A DNA stretch of 53,440 nucleotides from Neelides folsomi (lineage: Eukaryota; Arthropoda; Collembola; Neelipleona; Neelidae). The stretch spans positions 1 through 53,440 of the forward strand of contig JAQGBZ010000405.1 in assembly GCA_034687125.1 (NCBI GenBank), given 5' to 3'. A model generated the notes under the pieces. The model was not told where the DNA came from. It made no database searches and saw nothing but the letters and a program-made list of their open reading frames with translations. How positions within the stretch are numbered: the stretch's first letter is position 1; each line of letters starts with the position of its first letter. Below are positions 1 through 14,000 of the stretch, in pieces. The position numbers and the translations under genes were made by a program.

Positions 1-70
1 AATTGAAATTCGTATCTCTGGAAATTATGTGCGGGTTTTTCAAACTCACCTGCACGGATTTTCTGAATAG
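1..70. other. ambiguous exon fragment at the window edge
   Basis: Three readings compete and the sequence does not decide between them. On the + strand an open frame runs from base 2 to a TAG at 68-70 and reads like the C-terminus of a gene that converges on the methyltransferase gene. On the - strand a CAG acceptor-like site opens an exon reading KIRAG and onward to the window edge. Also on the - strand, an ATG just upstream could start a short first exon (MPIFYSENPC) ending at a strong CAG/GTGAGT donor. I recognise no family in any of the three. Confidence 0.25.
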
Positions 71-122
71 AATATAGGCATTAAGAGAACAAATTGAATA
101 CTCTAATGTTCAAAGCTTACAT

Positions 123-128
123 TTTATT
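123..128 (-). terminator. candidate poly(A) signal of the isoaspartate methyltransferase gene
   Basis: AATAAA on the minus strand (TTTATT on plus), about 250 nt downstream of the methyltransferase stop codon. The distance and motif fit a eukaryotic 3' end, but no transcript confirms its use. Confidence 0.4.
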
Positions 129-373
129 ATCAATTTTAATTTTATAGCTATAAATTAACCGCTTTACGATTGCCCAAAATTAAAGACGAAGCATAATTTC
201 ACCTGCAAAAAATGCATTCGTCATTTTCTCAGGCTAGGATTAGGCATAAGATAAAAAACCATTTTAATTGCAATAACATTTTGTTCCAAAATCATATTTT
301 TGGTTCGCTATGACAAAATTTACGAATTAAAGCTTAAAAGTATAATAGGTAATGAAATATTGTTATTGTTATG

Positions 374-1756
374 TTACGATGAAGCACACCTTGACCATTG
401 ATGATCACGTTCGGTCAATGGAACATAAATAACCCCCATTAATGATTTTCTTTCAATTTTTCCGTTTTGAAGCTTATCAATCTGTAAATTGAATAAAAAC
501 CATTTTATTTAATATAAATAATCTGATATTATTGAATTATTCTCAACAATTAAAAACCTTCATTACATACTTGTTCAAGCTGTTGATTTCCACCCTCTGG
601 ACCAACTGGAAGAATTAACCGACCTCCAACTTTCAATTGTGCAATTAACTATACAGTAAAATCCAAAGTTTTAATATAATTCAATAATAATATAAATATG
701 TATCTTATAAAATTAATCCAACCGGCTGAGGAATTTCTGCAGCAGCTGCACCAACGTGAATGGCATCGTATGGACCTTCTTCGTGAAGACCTTTCCTTCC
801 GTCTCCAACTACAAAATATAACAAATTATTGAATTGTTAAATTAATAAATAAATGGTACTTTTAGGTATTCTAGTTTTCAGATCAAAATAGCTTTATTTT
901 GCTACCGATAAACGTAACGATTCCTGAGCTTAAAAGATCTGGGACTGATTTCATCATATTCTGTTTAGATGTTTCAACTAGTTCTGGCATATGCTCAATT
1001 CCAAAAACTTTACCAGTCGAACCGACCTGTTCAATTATTAAAGTTTAATAGTATTTAGTTTTATTTAGTATACTTATAAATTCAATTTAAAAAATCCATT
1101 TTTAAAGAAATTCATTAAATGTAATTTCAACTAACCATTACTCCCATACAAGCTGTAAGATAACCACTTCCAGACCCGACTATAAACAAAAGTACACAAA
1201 TCTTTCAGCTGTATTTTTGATTAATGAAAATTAAATTAATTAAATATAATCCTTTGATTTAAAATGTAAAAATACCATCCAGAACTCTTGCTCCTTCTTT
1301 AAGATGACCAGAAAGGACTTCTAAAGCATGGGCGTGCTACATTTTTAATAAGCCATCATTAGACATGACATTAAATATAAATAAATAAATGATAAATTGA
1401 CATTAAATATATGGTAAAAATACAATCATGTAAATATAATAGTAACAATAAATATATTTTACCATATGAGGAGCTGAAATAGTAACACCGAAACCAATTC
1501 CTTGTGGGGAGTCGATATAAGGACTACTCTTAGAAAAGAAGCCTCTGTCAACAGCCATCATCGCGTCTTCAACATTTTTTGAGCGTATAATTCCATTAGC
1601 TAAAATAAAAAGACGCCACAATAATTATACAAATATTTACAACTTGTAAATATTTGTAAAAAAATGTATAAAACAATTATTGAGTACGTTTATTAATTTA
1701 CATTTAAGATGCCTAACTAAATCAGCATTGTCCTTTCCGTGAGACCTCCAAGCCAT
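374..1756 (-). CDS. Pcmt: protein-L-isoaspartate(D-aspartate) O-methyltransferase
   Basis: Repairs age-damaged proteins in the cytosol by using S-adenosylmethionine to methylate isoaspartyl residues. Eight exons on the minus strand: 1756-1702, 1599-1463, 1336-1276, 1179-1136, 1026-906, 808-723, 648-571 and 481-374. All have AG/GT borders and together give 229 aa, close to the 227 aa of the human enzyme. It starts MAWRSHGK as the vertebrate protein starts MAWKS. TISAPHM lies near residues 58-64, the SAM-binding glycine loop VGSGSGYL at 85-92, VGDGRKG at 140-146, [11 protein letters not shown] at 152-162, [14 protein letters not shown] at about 176-189, and [10 protein letters not shown] near the C-terminus. 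The exons fit end to end in frame, so the gene looks intact. It probably ends tail to tail with, or just before, whatever lies at the window edge. Confidence 0.96.
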
Positions 1757-3800
1757 TGAAAATGCACGATTACAGAAAACTAGAAAGAATAAACCTTTAT
1801 TTCAATTAATATAAAATAATGCGATAATTGTAATTTGCAGTGTTTTACTTGAAATCCGTGGCCACATTCAAAGACAAACAGTTCTCAATGAAAAAGTTTA
1901 ATTGTAATTTCAATTGGTTATTCCATTACTCGTCCTTATTTATTTATACAAAAGTTATTTTAGTTTTAGTTGATTAATTATCATTCGTATATTTGGATGA
2001 TGGATTTTGTTTGCTGAATATTTTTATATTTTATTTATTTTATAACCAATTTGTTTTGAAACTTTTGAATCGTCGTTTTTCGTCGTAAAATAAAGATATT
2101 TGATTTTATCAACAGATAGACTCAAGTAGTGATTCAAGTTTTGAAACTTTCGGGAATTTATCATTATGCCCCAATATGCAATATTCCAATTTTGGTCGTT
2201 ACAACTTACAACTGTAGATTATATAGTATACGTATCATACCCATTAAATATTTATATTTCGAAATATATACGTCTGTATTTTACATAATATTTATAACAA
2301 AATACATAATAAGAACAAATACATTTTATCATATAATAATTTTTCTATAAATGTGTAATTACATATTTTTCATACTGCATTATAAATAATACATTAGAGA
2401 TCACATAAACAGTATTCAGTTATTAAAGCAGTTTTAATACTGCTTTACGCTTTAGAATGGTATTCTAAATTAAAATGTTTGAATGGAATAACATCTCACA
2501 TATTTGAATTATTTGTAAAATAAAACAACATATTTTTAGGAAACTCATATAATTGAATCATTATATTTTTTTATAAATTCTCCGATTTTCAATAACATTG
2601 TAGAATATAAAATGCTCAAGAACAAGAATTTCCACTCTATTATATTCTATGGTATAAAAATACTGGGATGTTTATTTACAATGTACTACAATCAACTTTC
2701 AATAAAAGACAATTGGTGTGAGTATGACATTAGCTGTTCTTTTAAAACTAATTCTCTATGTATAAGTATGAAAAGGACAGGTGGAAGTAAATGGCAATTA
2801 GAGAAGAATTTGTAATACAATTTTTAATTGATTAATTGATAATAAATTCCTCAATATATTTCTTATAAGTTTATGAGGGCTGTAAAAATTAATTGATTAA
2901 CTATTATACATTTATTATTCATTAAGATTTCATTCAAACGGTCGTGTTTTGAGGATAAAATTACCAATTCAAAAGAAATGTTTTAGGAGAAATTTTTAGC
3001 ACCGGAAATTCCAGATTCCACGAAACAACATTTTAGTTAAAAAGTCTTCAAACGTCTCTTCTTCACTGCGTGAAACTGGACAACCTTGAACAAAGAATTT
3101 TAATTGCCTTGAGAAAGGCTAGATAAAAATTTAATATCTTTGCTCACTAGGATTCTCTAATATTTAAACGGATGACGGATAACACTTGAATAAACTTATT
3201 ATGTGGAATGTTATCAACAAAAGATTTAAACTGCAGCTAAAACTCTAACTATGTACTTATAGGCTGGTTTAATGAAGGAGACAGAGCTTAAGGTTGTACA
3301 AGAGAGAAAAATGTACATTTTCCAATCATTCTGATAATGACGAGCAAATACCTGTATTTACATCTCTTCTATCTTTTATATATATTTATTGTGTATGTTT
3401 CTTTATCCTTATATATGTAAAGAGGGTCTTATATAGATACTCCTCCTGTCTGAGACGTAAATAATAATGAAAGGAAAGAGACGCAATGGGGATATAACAA
3501 TGTTTGTACAATATAGGACATTTTATTGACCACTCAATATGATTTAGTGAAAGGCGCATTCCAACAAGTCAGTGAAGGATTTAAAAAGCTTAAGGAGAAA
3601 AACAAAGAATTCCCCAAAAGACATTTTTAAGAAATGGGTTGCAAAAAAACCATCAAAAGAACTGTCGAGAAATGCAGACAGGTATTTATTGTTCGAGGTT
3701 TCCTTTCGAGCCCTATTGGTTCAAATGATGAGAAGGGATGTTAAAATAATTAGTAATGGCGCAAGTTTATAATCTTAATTAACCATAGCCAAATTAACAG
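1757..3800. other. AT-rich non-coding DNA upstream of the methyltransferase gene
   Basis: No reading frame here resembles a protein family. The few open frames (for example 2129-2350, 2612-2815 and 3572-3772) are short, low in complexity and lack credible splice context. The first few hundred bases should hold the methyltransferase promoter, but I see no diagnostic core element. Confidence 0.5.
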
Positions 3801-6800
3801 TAATATGAAAAAATGGATTTCTCCCCTTCGTGTTCTCTTTGAGATGCAAAGGAAGGACCTTGAGCCATTCATTGAATCCATCCGTGTCTCCTCGGAGCTC
3901 CTTTTCTATTCCAGCGCCTAGTAATTAATTCTTAGCAAAAATGAAGACAAATAGACTTCCATTCGTTTTAATACGATGATGAAAAGCCGAAGCCGCTGTG
4001 ATGCTGACATGTGTCTGGGCAAGAAGAATGTGCTTGCTATTTGCATGTGAAAAGAGTGTATTGAAATGAATGAAGATCAGCAGAGAGTCAAAGCGTAATG
4101 AATAATTTGAGCGGTCAATTATAGTCGTGTGGTGATTAATTGAATGATGATTCCCCACCGAGCTTCGAGTATGAAAATAAATGAGGATCGCCGCCGAGAT
4201 CCGGCTCAAGCGACAGGAGACGGACTGAGGGGAGATTAGGAGAAGCCATCCAGGGATTTGAATTTCGACAGACGAAATGTTGTCGTGCGGGTTTGGAGTA
4301 TTAGGCCCATTGCTCAGATTAACCCTCTCAAATCTCTCAAAGCGTGATAGTTATTTTCCGAAGATGGGACTGAAAAATTCCCCACAGCCGTTTATTATTG
4401 GGGGAGGGAGACGTCGAGCAAAGGTGATCTTGGAGGGAGACGGAATTCTTGAGTTCTTGGATTCGCTTTCCCTTGAGGAGACTTCCACGCCAAAGAAAGA
4501 TAAATGAGAGGTTGGGAAGTGGATAATGGAGAAGGTATGCGATTGTGAAGTGGGATTCCTTGCATTTTTGTTGCCACATTATCCTCCACTTTTTCTGCAT
4601 GGGTTGGGGCGAGGAGGGAAGGGTGTTGGGTAGAAGAAGTTGATCTACAGACATCTTCCTATGCTCCTTCGTTCGTCCTTCCTTCGTCTCCCTTTGGCCC
4701 TCTCTACAGCAGTCCCCCCGTCCTAATCTCTCGCCTCAAGGAATTCGAGAGAGATCCCTGATGATTATGCATCTGCCCTCAAATTTAGAGCCTCCTTTCC
4801 TCCCTTTACGTAACTTCGCCCTCCTCTGAATTCCTTCCCCGAAACAATCATTACACATTCCACCCCATCTCATCTCCTCATCTTGATCCAAGCCTTCGGT
4901 CCATACATACTTCCATGTATCGACTTGCCGAGGTGTATTACATGCGTCCAGGCGGTCCCTTCAACCTCCACATTCGCACTCGCTCCATTTGTACTTTCTC
5001 CCCCCAACAACATCTTTGTGGAAGGACGGTCAAGGGCAGACTCCTATTTTTATTCGCCGCCATCACACATTCCATTCCTCCCCCCTCCCCACGGCTCAAC
5101 GAGGAAGATGGGCAGTCCTCTAATTACCCACACAAATTAATATTCTCATGCGGCGGCACACACATGGAATACCTTGAAACCATTTTACTCCAAGGTTTCT
5201 CCGGACACTTGAGGAGGCTAAGAAGTCATTGTGTTGGAGGGAATGAGGAATGTTCAAATTGGAGGAACCTGAGAGGGCAGAGGTCCAAGGTGGAGGGCTA
5301 AAGGAAGAAGAGTTAGTGTGGTTAATGGTTGGGCTCATCCCTGAAAGATCCAAAAGTATGTTTATAATTTATAAATAAAAGGGTTCTCTTCAATGAATGA
5401 GAGAGGAGGACCCGGGGTCGGAGTTGATGGCGGGTTGATGCGGGTTGGGTGAAGGATGAAGGGTGTTGAGGCCTCTCGACCAAAAGGAGGATTATGTAGA
5501 TTTCCTGCCCTACAGGGGAATCTTTTTTGTTCTTCATCACTTTTTCATCATAGACTTGGATGGGGAGAGATAGGGACAAGGGTGGAATCTCCTGTGTATG
5601 GGAGATGAACCTCCGTGCAAAGCAAAGGTATTCGGTTATATCCCCAACAACCCCTATAGATCCAACGTACGAGTATGTATGTGTGGCTATAAAATGTAAA
5701 ATGTTTCAAAGGGGGCTGCTGTGATAAGTCGGGGTGAGACGGGGATGAAGCCGAGCAACCCAACTCTTCTCTCTCGCAAGAAGGGCCTCAAGAGCAGAAG
5801 TTCTTGAATGTGGATTCTACATGTTGGGCCTGAGCTCGCTGCCATCGGGCAAATTCCTCAGCAGAAGTTGGAAGACTGGGCCTAGTTGTTTTCTAGCATT
5901 GCGTGGGTTCACCACCACCGCTCCACAATCTCTTCAGTCAGAGTCCTTTCCTCTCCCCGACGTGTACGTTGAGTATCGCTCCTCTTGCCCCCGCTCCCAC
6001 CTCAATTAAATCCACAATTCCTCGACACGAGGGCAGGCATCTCCACAAGGAAGTCCCGGCTGTTGAGAGTGCCGGTCATCCCGAAATTATTATAAAGTGA
6101 AAAGTGAGTTGCGAAAAGAAGCCTGTAGAGGAAATTAGGGTTGGTGAGTTGCGAGCTCAGAGGATTGTTCCATTGTTTCGCAGTTGATTGCAAAGGGACG
6201 TAACGCAATGGCAGCAAGGTCTGTAGTGTGAACCGCATTCCTCAGTGGTCAACTCACTGCTCAATGAGGTGACCGAGTGAAACTATTCGAAATAATATAA
6301 TATAGCCAAACTGCATCTCACAACCAGCTCTCCTATTAACTATTAACCCCTCTCACACTCCTCGTTTTTTCTGAGCCTTCTGAGGTCCATCTCGCATTCC
6401 ACTCGAAGAAAGTGAAGTGGCTCACACAGGCGAGTTTCCCAAATTTTAATTATATAGAGAGGAGACTTGACACATCTGTGAGGCAAGAAAGTCACCTGGC
6501 TCGAACCCTCTCTCGTGTGGAGCACATACCGTCGACAATACATACCTCATTGCAGTGTGCCTTGTGAAAGTTGATAATAATTATTCGAATTCCTCTCCTG
6601 TTCCTTCCTCTTTGCAAGTGGTACTCGAGGCAAAGGAGATTCCTCAGAAGACTCCAAGCGATAGAATGTTTACTTGGTGAGGTGTGAAGCAAAGGAAGTC
6701 GACGTGTGACATCCGATCCAGTTCGCTCGCCCAAACTCGCCCATTTCCCAACACGCTCTCAATCCTTCTTGATGGGGAACCTTATGGCTGGCCGAACCGA

Positions 6801-7983
6801 CACACCAGCTGAATGAGGAAAAATCATTTAGGATTCCATGACGGTGAGTGGAAGGCTTTTTAATTCTCTAAGCGAACTTCATAATATTTATTCCAATTGA
6901 TTCGCGTCAGCACATTTCCAACCCTTATATCTAACTTAAAGTTCATAAGCCCAACAAGAATAAGAAGGCGATTTAAAAAACCCTTGCTGATAGGAGTGGA
7001 AAAATCCTTTGAGCATTGCTAGCATTGGAGGATTGAGGACAGTTGAGACAATCGGTGCTCGGAGGAGACTCATAAACAATGAGAGAGAATGAGGCTGTTA
7101 AAATTTTATGATTTGTTTGGCCGATTGTGTTGAGCGCTTTGAGGGTGCAAATACACGAGAGAGGTAGCTAAGGAGGAAAAGATCTCATTTTATCATTGCG
7201 AGCTCAACAGCTCATATAATTTATAAGGGTCGATGTCTAATGTTATTTCGATAGGGAATCGGAATGCAGAGAATGCGATATGGGTGCATGGCACATTTCT
7301 AAATACAACAAAGTTCGCATGCGATGATATTAAAGGGAGTTGGCAGTTGAATCAACAAGTGCGTTGCACTGTCATGCCATGAGGAATTTCGACTTCCCTA
7401 TATAGGAAACCATGGCCGAGGATAGGCCACATTCTTTCCCTGGTCTGCAGACTGTAAATTGTACAATGTGCTCAACATGTATTGAGAGTGAGGATATGTA
7501 GGAGCAAATAATATTAGTAGCACTTGTGTAGCGGAATGAGAGTAAAGGGTTCTGCATGCATGCGGCTCTGAAAATAATTGTAAACTCCTTTCACGTGAGA
7601 TATGTTCGTAACATGTTATTTTTAAAATCAAGTAATTATGAGGAAGGAATTTATGTATGATTCTGTCTTGTCTTTCATTCATTATTCATAGATATCACTG
7701 GTGCTCCTAATAATAATAATAATCCTCGCATTCCTTCCCATCCGTTGGCCACGAATTGTGAATTGTAATTGTGACTCTGAGGAATGCGAATATGAAATAT
7801 TTATAAAGGCCAACCACGATTCTCATGAGAGTGCGAGGCAATCTTCATCCACTTACTACTATAGTAGTCGCCGTCCTCTATACAGATCCTCTTCAAATTC
7901 CACGCAGATGACACCTGGGAATTTGAAGGCTGACGAGAATTGGGAACTTTAATGTATTTATTAGATTTTGTTATTCTTTCCAG
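3801..7983. other. non-coding region upstream of expanded, presumably promoter and 5' UTR introns
   Basis: Composition changes here from AT-rich to mixed, with many GAGG/CCTC stretches and CpGs. Open frames exist on both strands, but none gives a recognisable protein and most overlap each other. The first coding exon of expanded follows an acceptor at 7981-7983, so at least one untranslated exon must lie upstream. A possible donor is ACG/GTGAGTGG with its GT at 6844-6845, but this is only a consensus match. Confidence 0.4.
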
Positions 7984-8011
7984 GGTTGGATAATGGGGCG
8001 ATCGGATCATT

Positions 8012-11000
8012 ATGCGAAGCGGGATTGTTGTTGACGGGCTACAGGCGAACGGAGTGAACCATCGCTGTGTGACGGTCGAGTTACTCACTGGAGAAACGAT
8101 CATCTACTCGATCGAGGTAATTTTGAATTTATTCTGGATGGGGATGAATGGTGAGAATATATAGGATAATTAGGAGGAGAAAAATGCAGCTAAGGTGAGT
8201 CATGATGGGATGGGAGAAGGAATAAATTTGACGACAAATGACGAAGGTGGGGGAGATGAGAGGAATCGAGGAGGAGCCTCTGCCATTGGAATGCGAGGGG
8301 AAGGACAGCGAGCCATTAGTTCTAAAGGTGTGAATTGTTAATTTACAGGGGAAGACAACATGCAGCGCAATTTGGAATCGAGTCGAGGGCGAGTTGGTGG
8401 CACGCGGCGTTGTCCATCCACAGATTTTTGGACTAGCAATCAAAACTGGTATGACTTTTATTGAGCTGGTTCCTCGAGGGATTTATATGGTCAATTGTAC
8501 ATTATGAAGAGAGGACGAGGAGGTCTGCGCTGAATTGTGGAGAGGATGATGGGAGAGATAAGGAGGGTCGGAGAGTAAATAGTCAAATGGAACATCCTCC
8601 CTCTAATTCCAATCCTCTTACTCAGACTCCTCCACTTACCAAATGTTAAATTCTTGAAAGAGCGTAGCCCTTGCCCTCGTCTTCTTTTATTACACATCTT
8701 CCTCTCGAGGCGGAGTAATTATTCAGCAAGGCGAGAGAGTCGTGTCTGCAGACTTGCCCATCCAGGATCAACAATCATATTAGTTTATTTTGCAGGGTCC
8801 GACTGGGTGTTCGTGGATCCAGATGCCAAGGTGTCCAAGTACTTCACAAAGGAGTGGAAGTCGTCGACGGCGGTCCAAAATAACTCCATCAATGTAAGTA
8901 TGAATTGAATGGTGGTGGCTAATAGGGAAGCTCTCCTTCTCGGTCGGATTCTTCTCAAGGTTCCCAAATGTATTGGAGGTAAAGGTGCCCACATTCCATG
9001 GGAGGAATGCCGAGGAAATGGGACCCAATGGCCCAGTCGCCCATCCTCACATCCTCATCTGTGGAGCCAACAATTTGGGAAGGGGAAATGGGCTCATAGC
9101 GTGCGAGGACCGCTGAGGAATTTCCCTATGCCAAAGAGACCCTTCATGCCCTATAAGGCGTGTATACGAGGTCTGGCTGAAGTGATTATTTTGCTGGTCG
9201 GTTTATGGAGGAAGCTGAAAGACTTCTCCGGTATGCAAGTCTAGCATTAGGAGTTTCCGCTCATCCTCCCTTGAATCTCAGCCTGGCCCTTTTCAATTAT
9301 TTGGAATGAAATTTTTCCGAAGGACGTGCCCCTTCAAAGAAATATTTTTGGCCCGCCTCCTTTTCCTCCGCACCTGGCCTGTGGTTCATTTCTCCGATCT
9401 TTCCCTCCGTCGCCCCCAAGAGCCCTGCAGAGAGGATTGGGAGAGGAGTACGCGAGAGCCTTCACAATGGCCATACGACCCCTGCGCTTCCATGCCTCTC
9501 GGCCCTATGCGTAAAAGAAAATAAAATGAGACGGGGAAAAAATGAGTGGAGGCTCTTCTACTATTATTAGTGGACGTGTCGTGCATTCCATCTCCTCCCT
9601 CCCTCCCAAGGCAGAAGACCTGGAGGGAGGAAAAAAAAACTCTCCTTTACAAATAACCGTATTAAATGGGAGAATGAAAAATGAGGATTTTCGGTTTTAT
9701 GAACCAGGCTGATGGAGCCGAATTATAATTCCTCAATGGCAGCCGGAGACATTCCTCTGGTGGCTCAACACTTGGCCTGATGGTTCTAGGAGCTGCATTC
9801 TTCCATCTGCCCCGAGTCCTTTGCCATTCCTCCTCCCATGTCCATTTCCCTCCAACTCCCATAAGGTATTCCAATCTCACCACTCTCATCTCCTGTCAGC
9901 CGAGGAAGACTGACACTGCCAGTAGGCTTACCAGGTTGAAGGATAGCCATCCGTAATAAATATCAGAGATTCCACTCAAATGTTGCTCACCCTCCTTCCC
10001 CACTCTCAGGAATTACTCCACACATTACACGAACATGATCAGACTCTGAATGCCTCCCATATATCCCTATGTCTTATATTAATCTCTCGCTCAATGGAGC
10101 GTCTAATAAGATGTGTCCAAGAGGAAATTTTGGATGAGATTCCATTTGCATTGCTAATGAAGCCACAAAGCTCAAATTTCACAATCACTCATCTCAAGAA
10201 CAAGAATCTCTCTGTAAACGTTCATAGCCTTCTCCTCACCTTCCAACTCCTCTATGATCCATCTTTGTATTTTCCTCACAGTTCAGATTTGAGTTTATTT
10301 TCATTGTCCTTCCCACTGTGCCAATAGCTTATAAACACAAACGGTCAATTCTTTCTTCCAAGGAGAAGCTCTTTCAATATTTTATCAAACTTCGTACTGC
10401 TCCTCAAAATCCCTTCCCTATTAATATTAACTAACTTATTACTTTGAGATTTACTCATGTCATTGAGATAAGAATGAACGCTCACTTGGGTTAATGAGCT
10501 TGTCATTAAGAAGAAGAGACTCGCTATGGAGCTTGTTTAGAATGCAAATTGCAAATGAAAATAATAAATGAAAGTAGTAAAGGATATATCTTTTGTCTTA
10601 CTCCAACAAGTGGGGCGGGTGATGAGCCCAGACATTGTAGTCATTTTTAAAAACCCGTCAATTTCCATCACCAAGAATGGCAAATGATTGAGATTAGACC
10701 TGTGTGAGGAGATAAGATGTTGATATGTAATGTCATGAGATTAGTAGATTAGTAATGAAGGGGAGACTCTTCCACGAACTCCCATCAACGGTATCTTATA
10801 AGATAAAGAGGAACAAAGAGATCATCAACTCTCCTCTCCGTTTCCTTCATTTCTTCTTAAAGAGGAGCTTGGGCGCTATTTAATGAGTTGAAAAGGAATG
10901 TTTAGAGATTTGATAAGGGAGTGAGAAGTGGCTCTTTGAATTGACTCAAGTGGATATCAGCCACGAGGAGTTTGGGCAAGGAATGATGAGACTCGATTGA

Positions 11001-14000
11001 TTTTCATTAGAATTGCTTTGATTCACTCGCTTTAATCTATGCCAGTGAGAAGTGAGGGAAAAAATGTATTTACCTCCCGGCCATTTTTTTCTTAATTCCG
11101 GTAGCTCTTTTCTTTTCAAATTTTTACGAGCCCCATTCCTTCCATTTTACAAGGTGCGTCCGCCAGGCAACCTATCCTCCCCGATGCTTCTCTAACCATT
11201 ATACAACATGTGTATGTACACAAGAGCCTATCCTCAATGAGGAGGGAGATAGGGGTATATAAGGCCTTATAGAGATAAGGGAAACCGAGGAGTCAGGATT
11301 TCTCTTCATGCTTTTTTGTTCCATTCCATTTCTTTTCCTACCTGTTGGATATAGTATGTATGGGGCTTCATGCCTCTCTTCGGATTACGAGCTCTGAGAG
11401 AAGTGATGGAATGGGCTCTTATGTGTAATGTGTGTGTGTGTGTGTGTGTGTGTGAGTTGATAGGTTTCAAGAAGTTGAACCTACTAAACCTTCTTCCCTC
11501 ACCTTCCGCGCCTTCTCGCATGGGGTAAAATAATAATGGAGGGACTCATACACAGTCTCTGTAATGGAATAACATTGCTTCGTTGTCCCTTATTCAACCT
11601 CCACAATGAGGACGGGCACAGAGGAGATGTGTTGGGCCTTCCTTCGACGCTCCACTGTTTGAGTCCTGTGCGAAGCTCTGCTCTATTCTTGAGTAATAAT
11701 GACATGGTTGCTGAAGGGCTCGTGAAAAAATGTTAACGAGTTCTGGAAGAATCATCATCATCATTAAGTGAGACGGGGAAAGGTAGCCCATCGATCCATC
11801 CGAGGAGAAGGAGAGAGAACCGAGATTTTACCCCATTCCTTCATCCTGCCGTTGACTGAGAACTAATGTGAATTCTTTTGTTTCAGGAGAGCAAGACACT
11901 CGTCCTCTACTGTCGTGTCCATTTCTACCTTGATGCCCTCCCCCAAAACTTGTAAGTGCCTTCAGATTGACAGAGTCCATAAAATACTAATTGTCATCCT
12001 CATTATGAGCACTCGACCGGAGGATATGTCCCAGACCTCTCCACCTTTCTTATTTCCTCAGTGTCATTGCCCAGGAGCAAACGCCCAAGAACATTATTTC
12101 AGACACAATAGAGACTCCAAAGGTTCACCGTCCATACGGATATTATCCTATGAATGCATATATAAGTAATGTCTAGTAAATCTAACATATGTCAACCAGG
12201 ACCCAAATGACCCATTGGAAGGGACGTAGCAGGACTCTGGACCAAATGTCTATTTTTCAAGCTCAGGTGGATAATAAGTGAGTAGCATGTAGCAGTTAGG
12301 AACTAATGTGTCTTTGCCATAATGTCCACAAGGAATCCAACATGGGTATTACTTATGAGTAATCGTAGGAGTGTGTAGTATGAAATGTACAAGAAATGAA
12401 TTGAATGCTAGCTCAACGGTATGCATTTCCAACGATCATTATTTTCCCGTCTGTCATGTCATCCCAAAAACATTTGTCTTAAGACTATGAAAGCCACACT
12501 GGGCATTCTCTCCAGGAGCTGGAAGAGATGCGGGATATCGTTGGATATTATCTGTTCAAAGTATCAATGAAATTGTAAGGAAGTCCAAGTAGAGCACGGT
12601 CTGGGCGCGGCAGGGAACGCATACATATTCCAGAAATCCTCTTTCCAATTATAAATTGAATATGTAATTTTTTAATTCCACCCCTGGCTACTTCAATGAC
12701 AACCCACGGCTTCTGAAAGGGGAGTTAATTTAAACACATCGACAAACTGATCGATTGATCGTAATCAAAATCCAAGCTTCCTTTACTCCTCGTATTACAT
12801 TGTTCATCTCCCTATTGGAGTGAAGAGAATAATTTGCATATTCTATTGTCTTCCAGCGATGTGGTGTCTCTCCACCATTACTATCTCCAACTCCGGCAAA
12901 ACCTCGTGTCTTCACCGAGGTTTCCGCCGGCGAGCAAGGTCGAGCCGGTAGCCTTTGCCTTTCAATCCGAATTAGGCGACTGGAGACCATGTCAAGAAGC
13001 ACCAAGATGGGCTCAGTCAATGAATCTCGGCTCCGCTCTGACCATCGCTCATCAGGCCCTCGCTGGACTGGGGCAGAATGCGGCGAGGCTCGGATTTATT
13101 CGAGCCCTCATGCCAAAGTACAATATGCACAATTTTGGAATGACCTTAAGGACCAAGGACGAAAAAGACGCACCTGCATGGATCGGCGTTACCCCCAAAG
13201 GCATCGACGTTTATCAGGTAAAAACAAATTAGAATACATCAATAAATATTTTAAATGGAATTGTCAATGGAAAACAATTATTTTATAAATTAACATTCTC
13301 CAATGATTAATGAGAGTATTTTGTTGAATAGAATGGACTTGGATGCTATGAGATCCCCGAAAGCCCGAAAGTAACATTCCTGTGGGCGAACATCACGAAG
13401 CTCTACTTCGAGGTAAATAGTTACGAGAATGATTAGAGGAGATTGAGGGCTATCATTATTCTTTCTCTCATAATTGCCCCTCCTTCTCAATGCTCCTCTA
13501 ATCTATCCATCTCGAGTCTCATTTCACTCGTCATTAGTATTGTAAAGATAGAAGTGGAGTTGCGAGGAGATTGGCCAGTGGCCTGGAAAGGAATCCAGGC
13601 TCCTTGACGGCAGGGTATCCTCGCTCCTCTCCACAATATCCCTCTCCCTTCACATTCCCTCAGAGCAATTCGAGTGAAATGGTCTCGATTTCAACGGTGG
13701 GTCTGACTGGGTGAGTGGATTCATGGGATTTTTTCTTGGTTCAGCGGAAGAAATTCGAGATCCGTGGCCAAGCGTGTCCATGGGGAGGGTCAAACCAGAA
13801 ATTGTCGTTTACTGCTGCCAGCGAGTCTGTGCCCCGCCACCTTCTTCTCCTCTGCCGGTCCACCCATCAATTCCACCTCTCAAACCACAAACTGCTCCTC
13901 GAGCTGGGCCAAGGACAAAAAAGCGGCGGGAGCGGCGGAGCCACGGGTGAAAGTTCCTCATGCACCTCCACGTTGTCTTCGAAGAACGACGAGAAGATGC

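Noticed and set aside
3572..3772. 66-codon lysine-rich open frame
   Set aside because: Composition follows A-rich DNA; no homology recognised and no gene context.
4182..4226. Short frame MRIAAEIRLKRQETD that looks protein-like
   Set aside because: Only 15 codons, bounded by TAA and TGA, with no splice link; could be an upstream ORF but nothing supports it.
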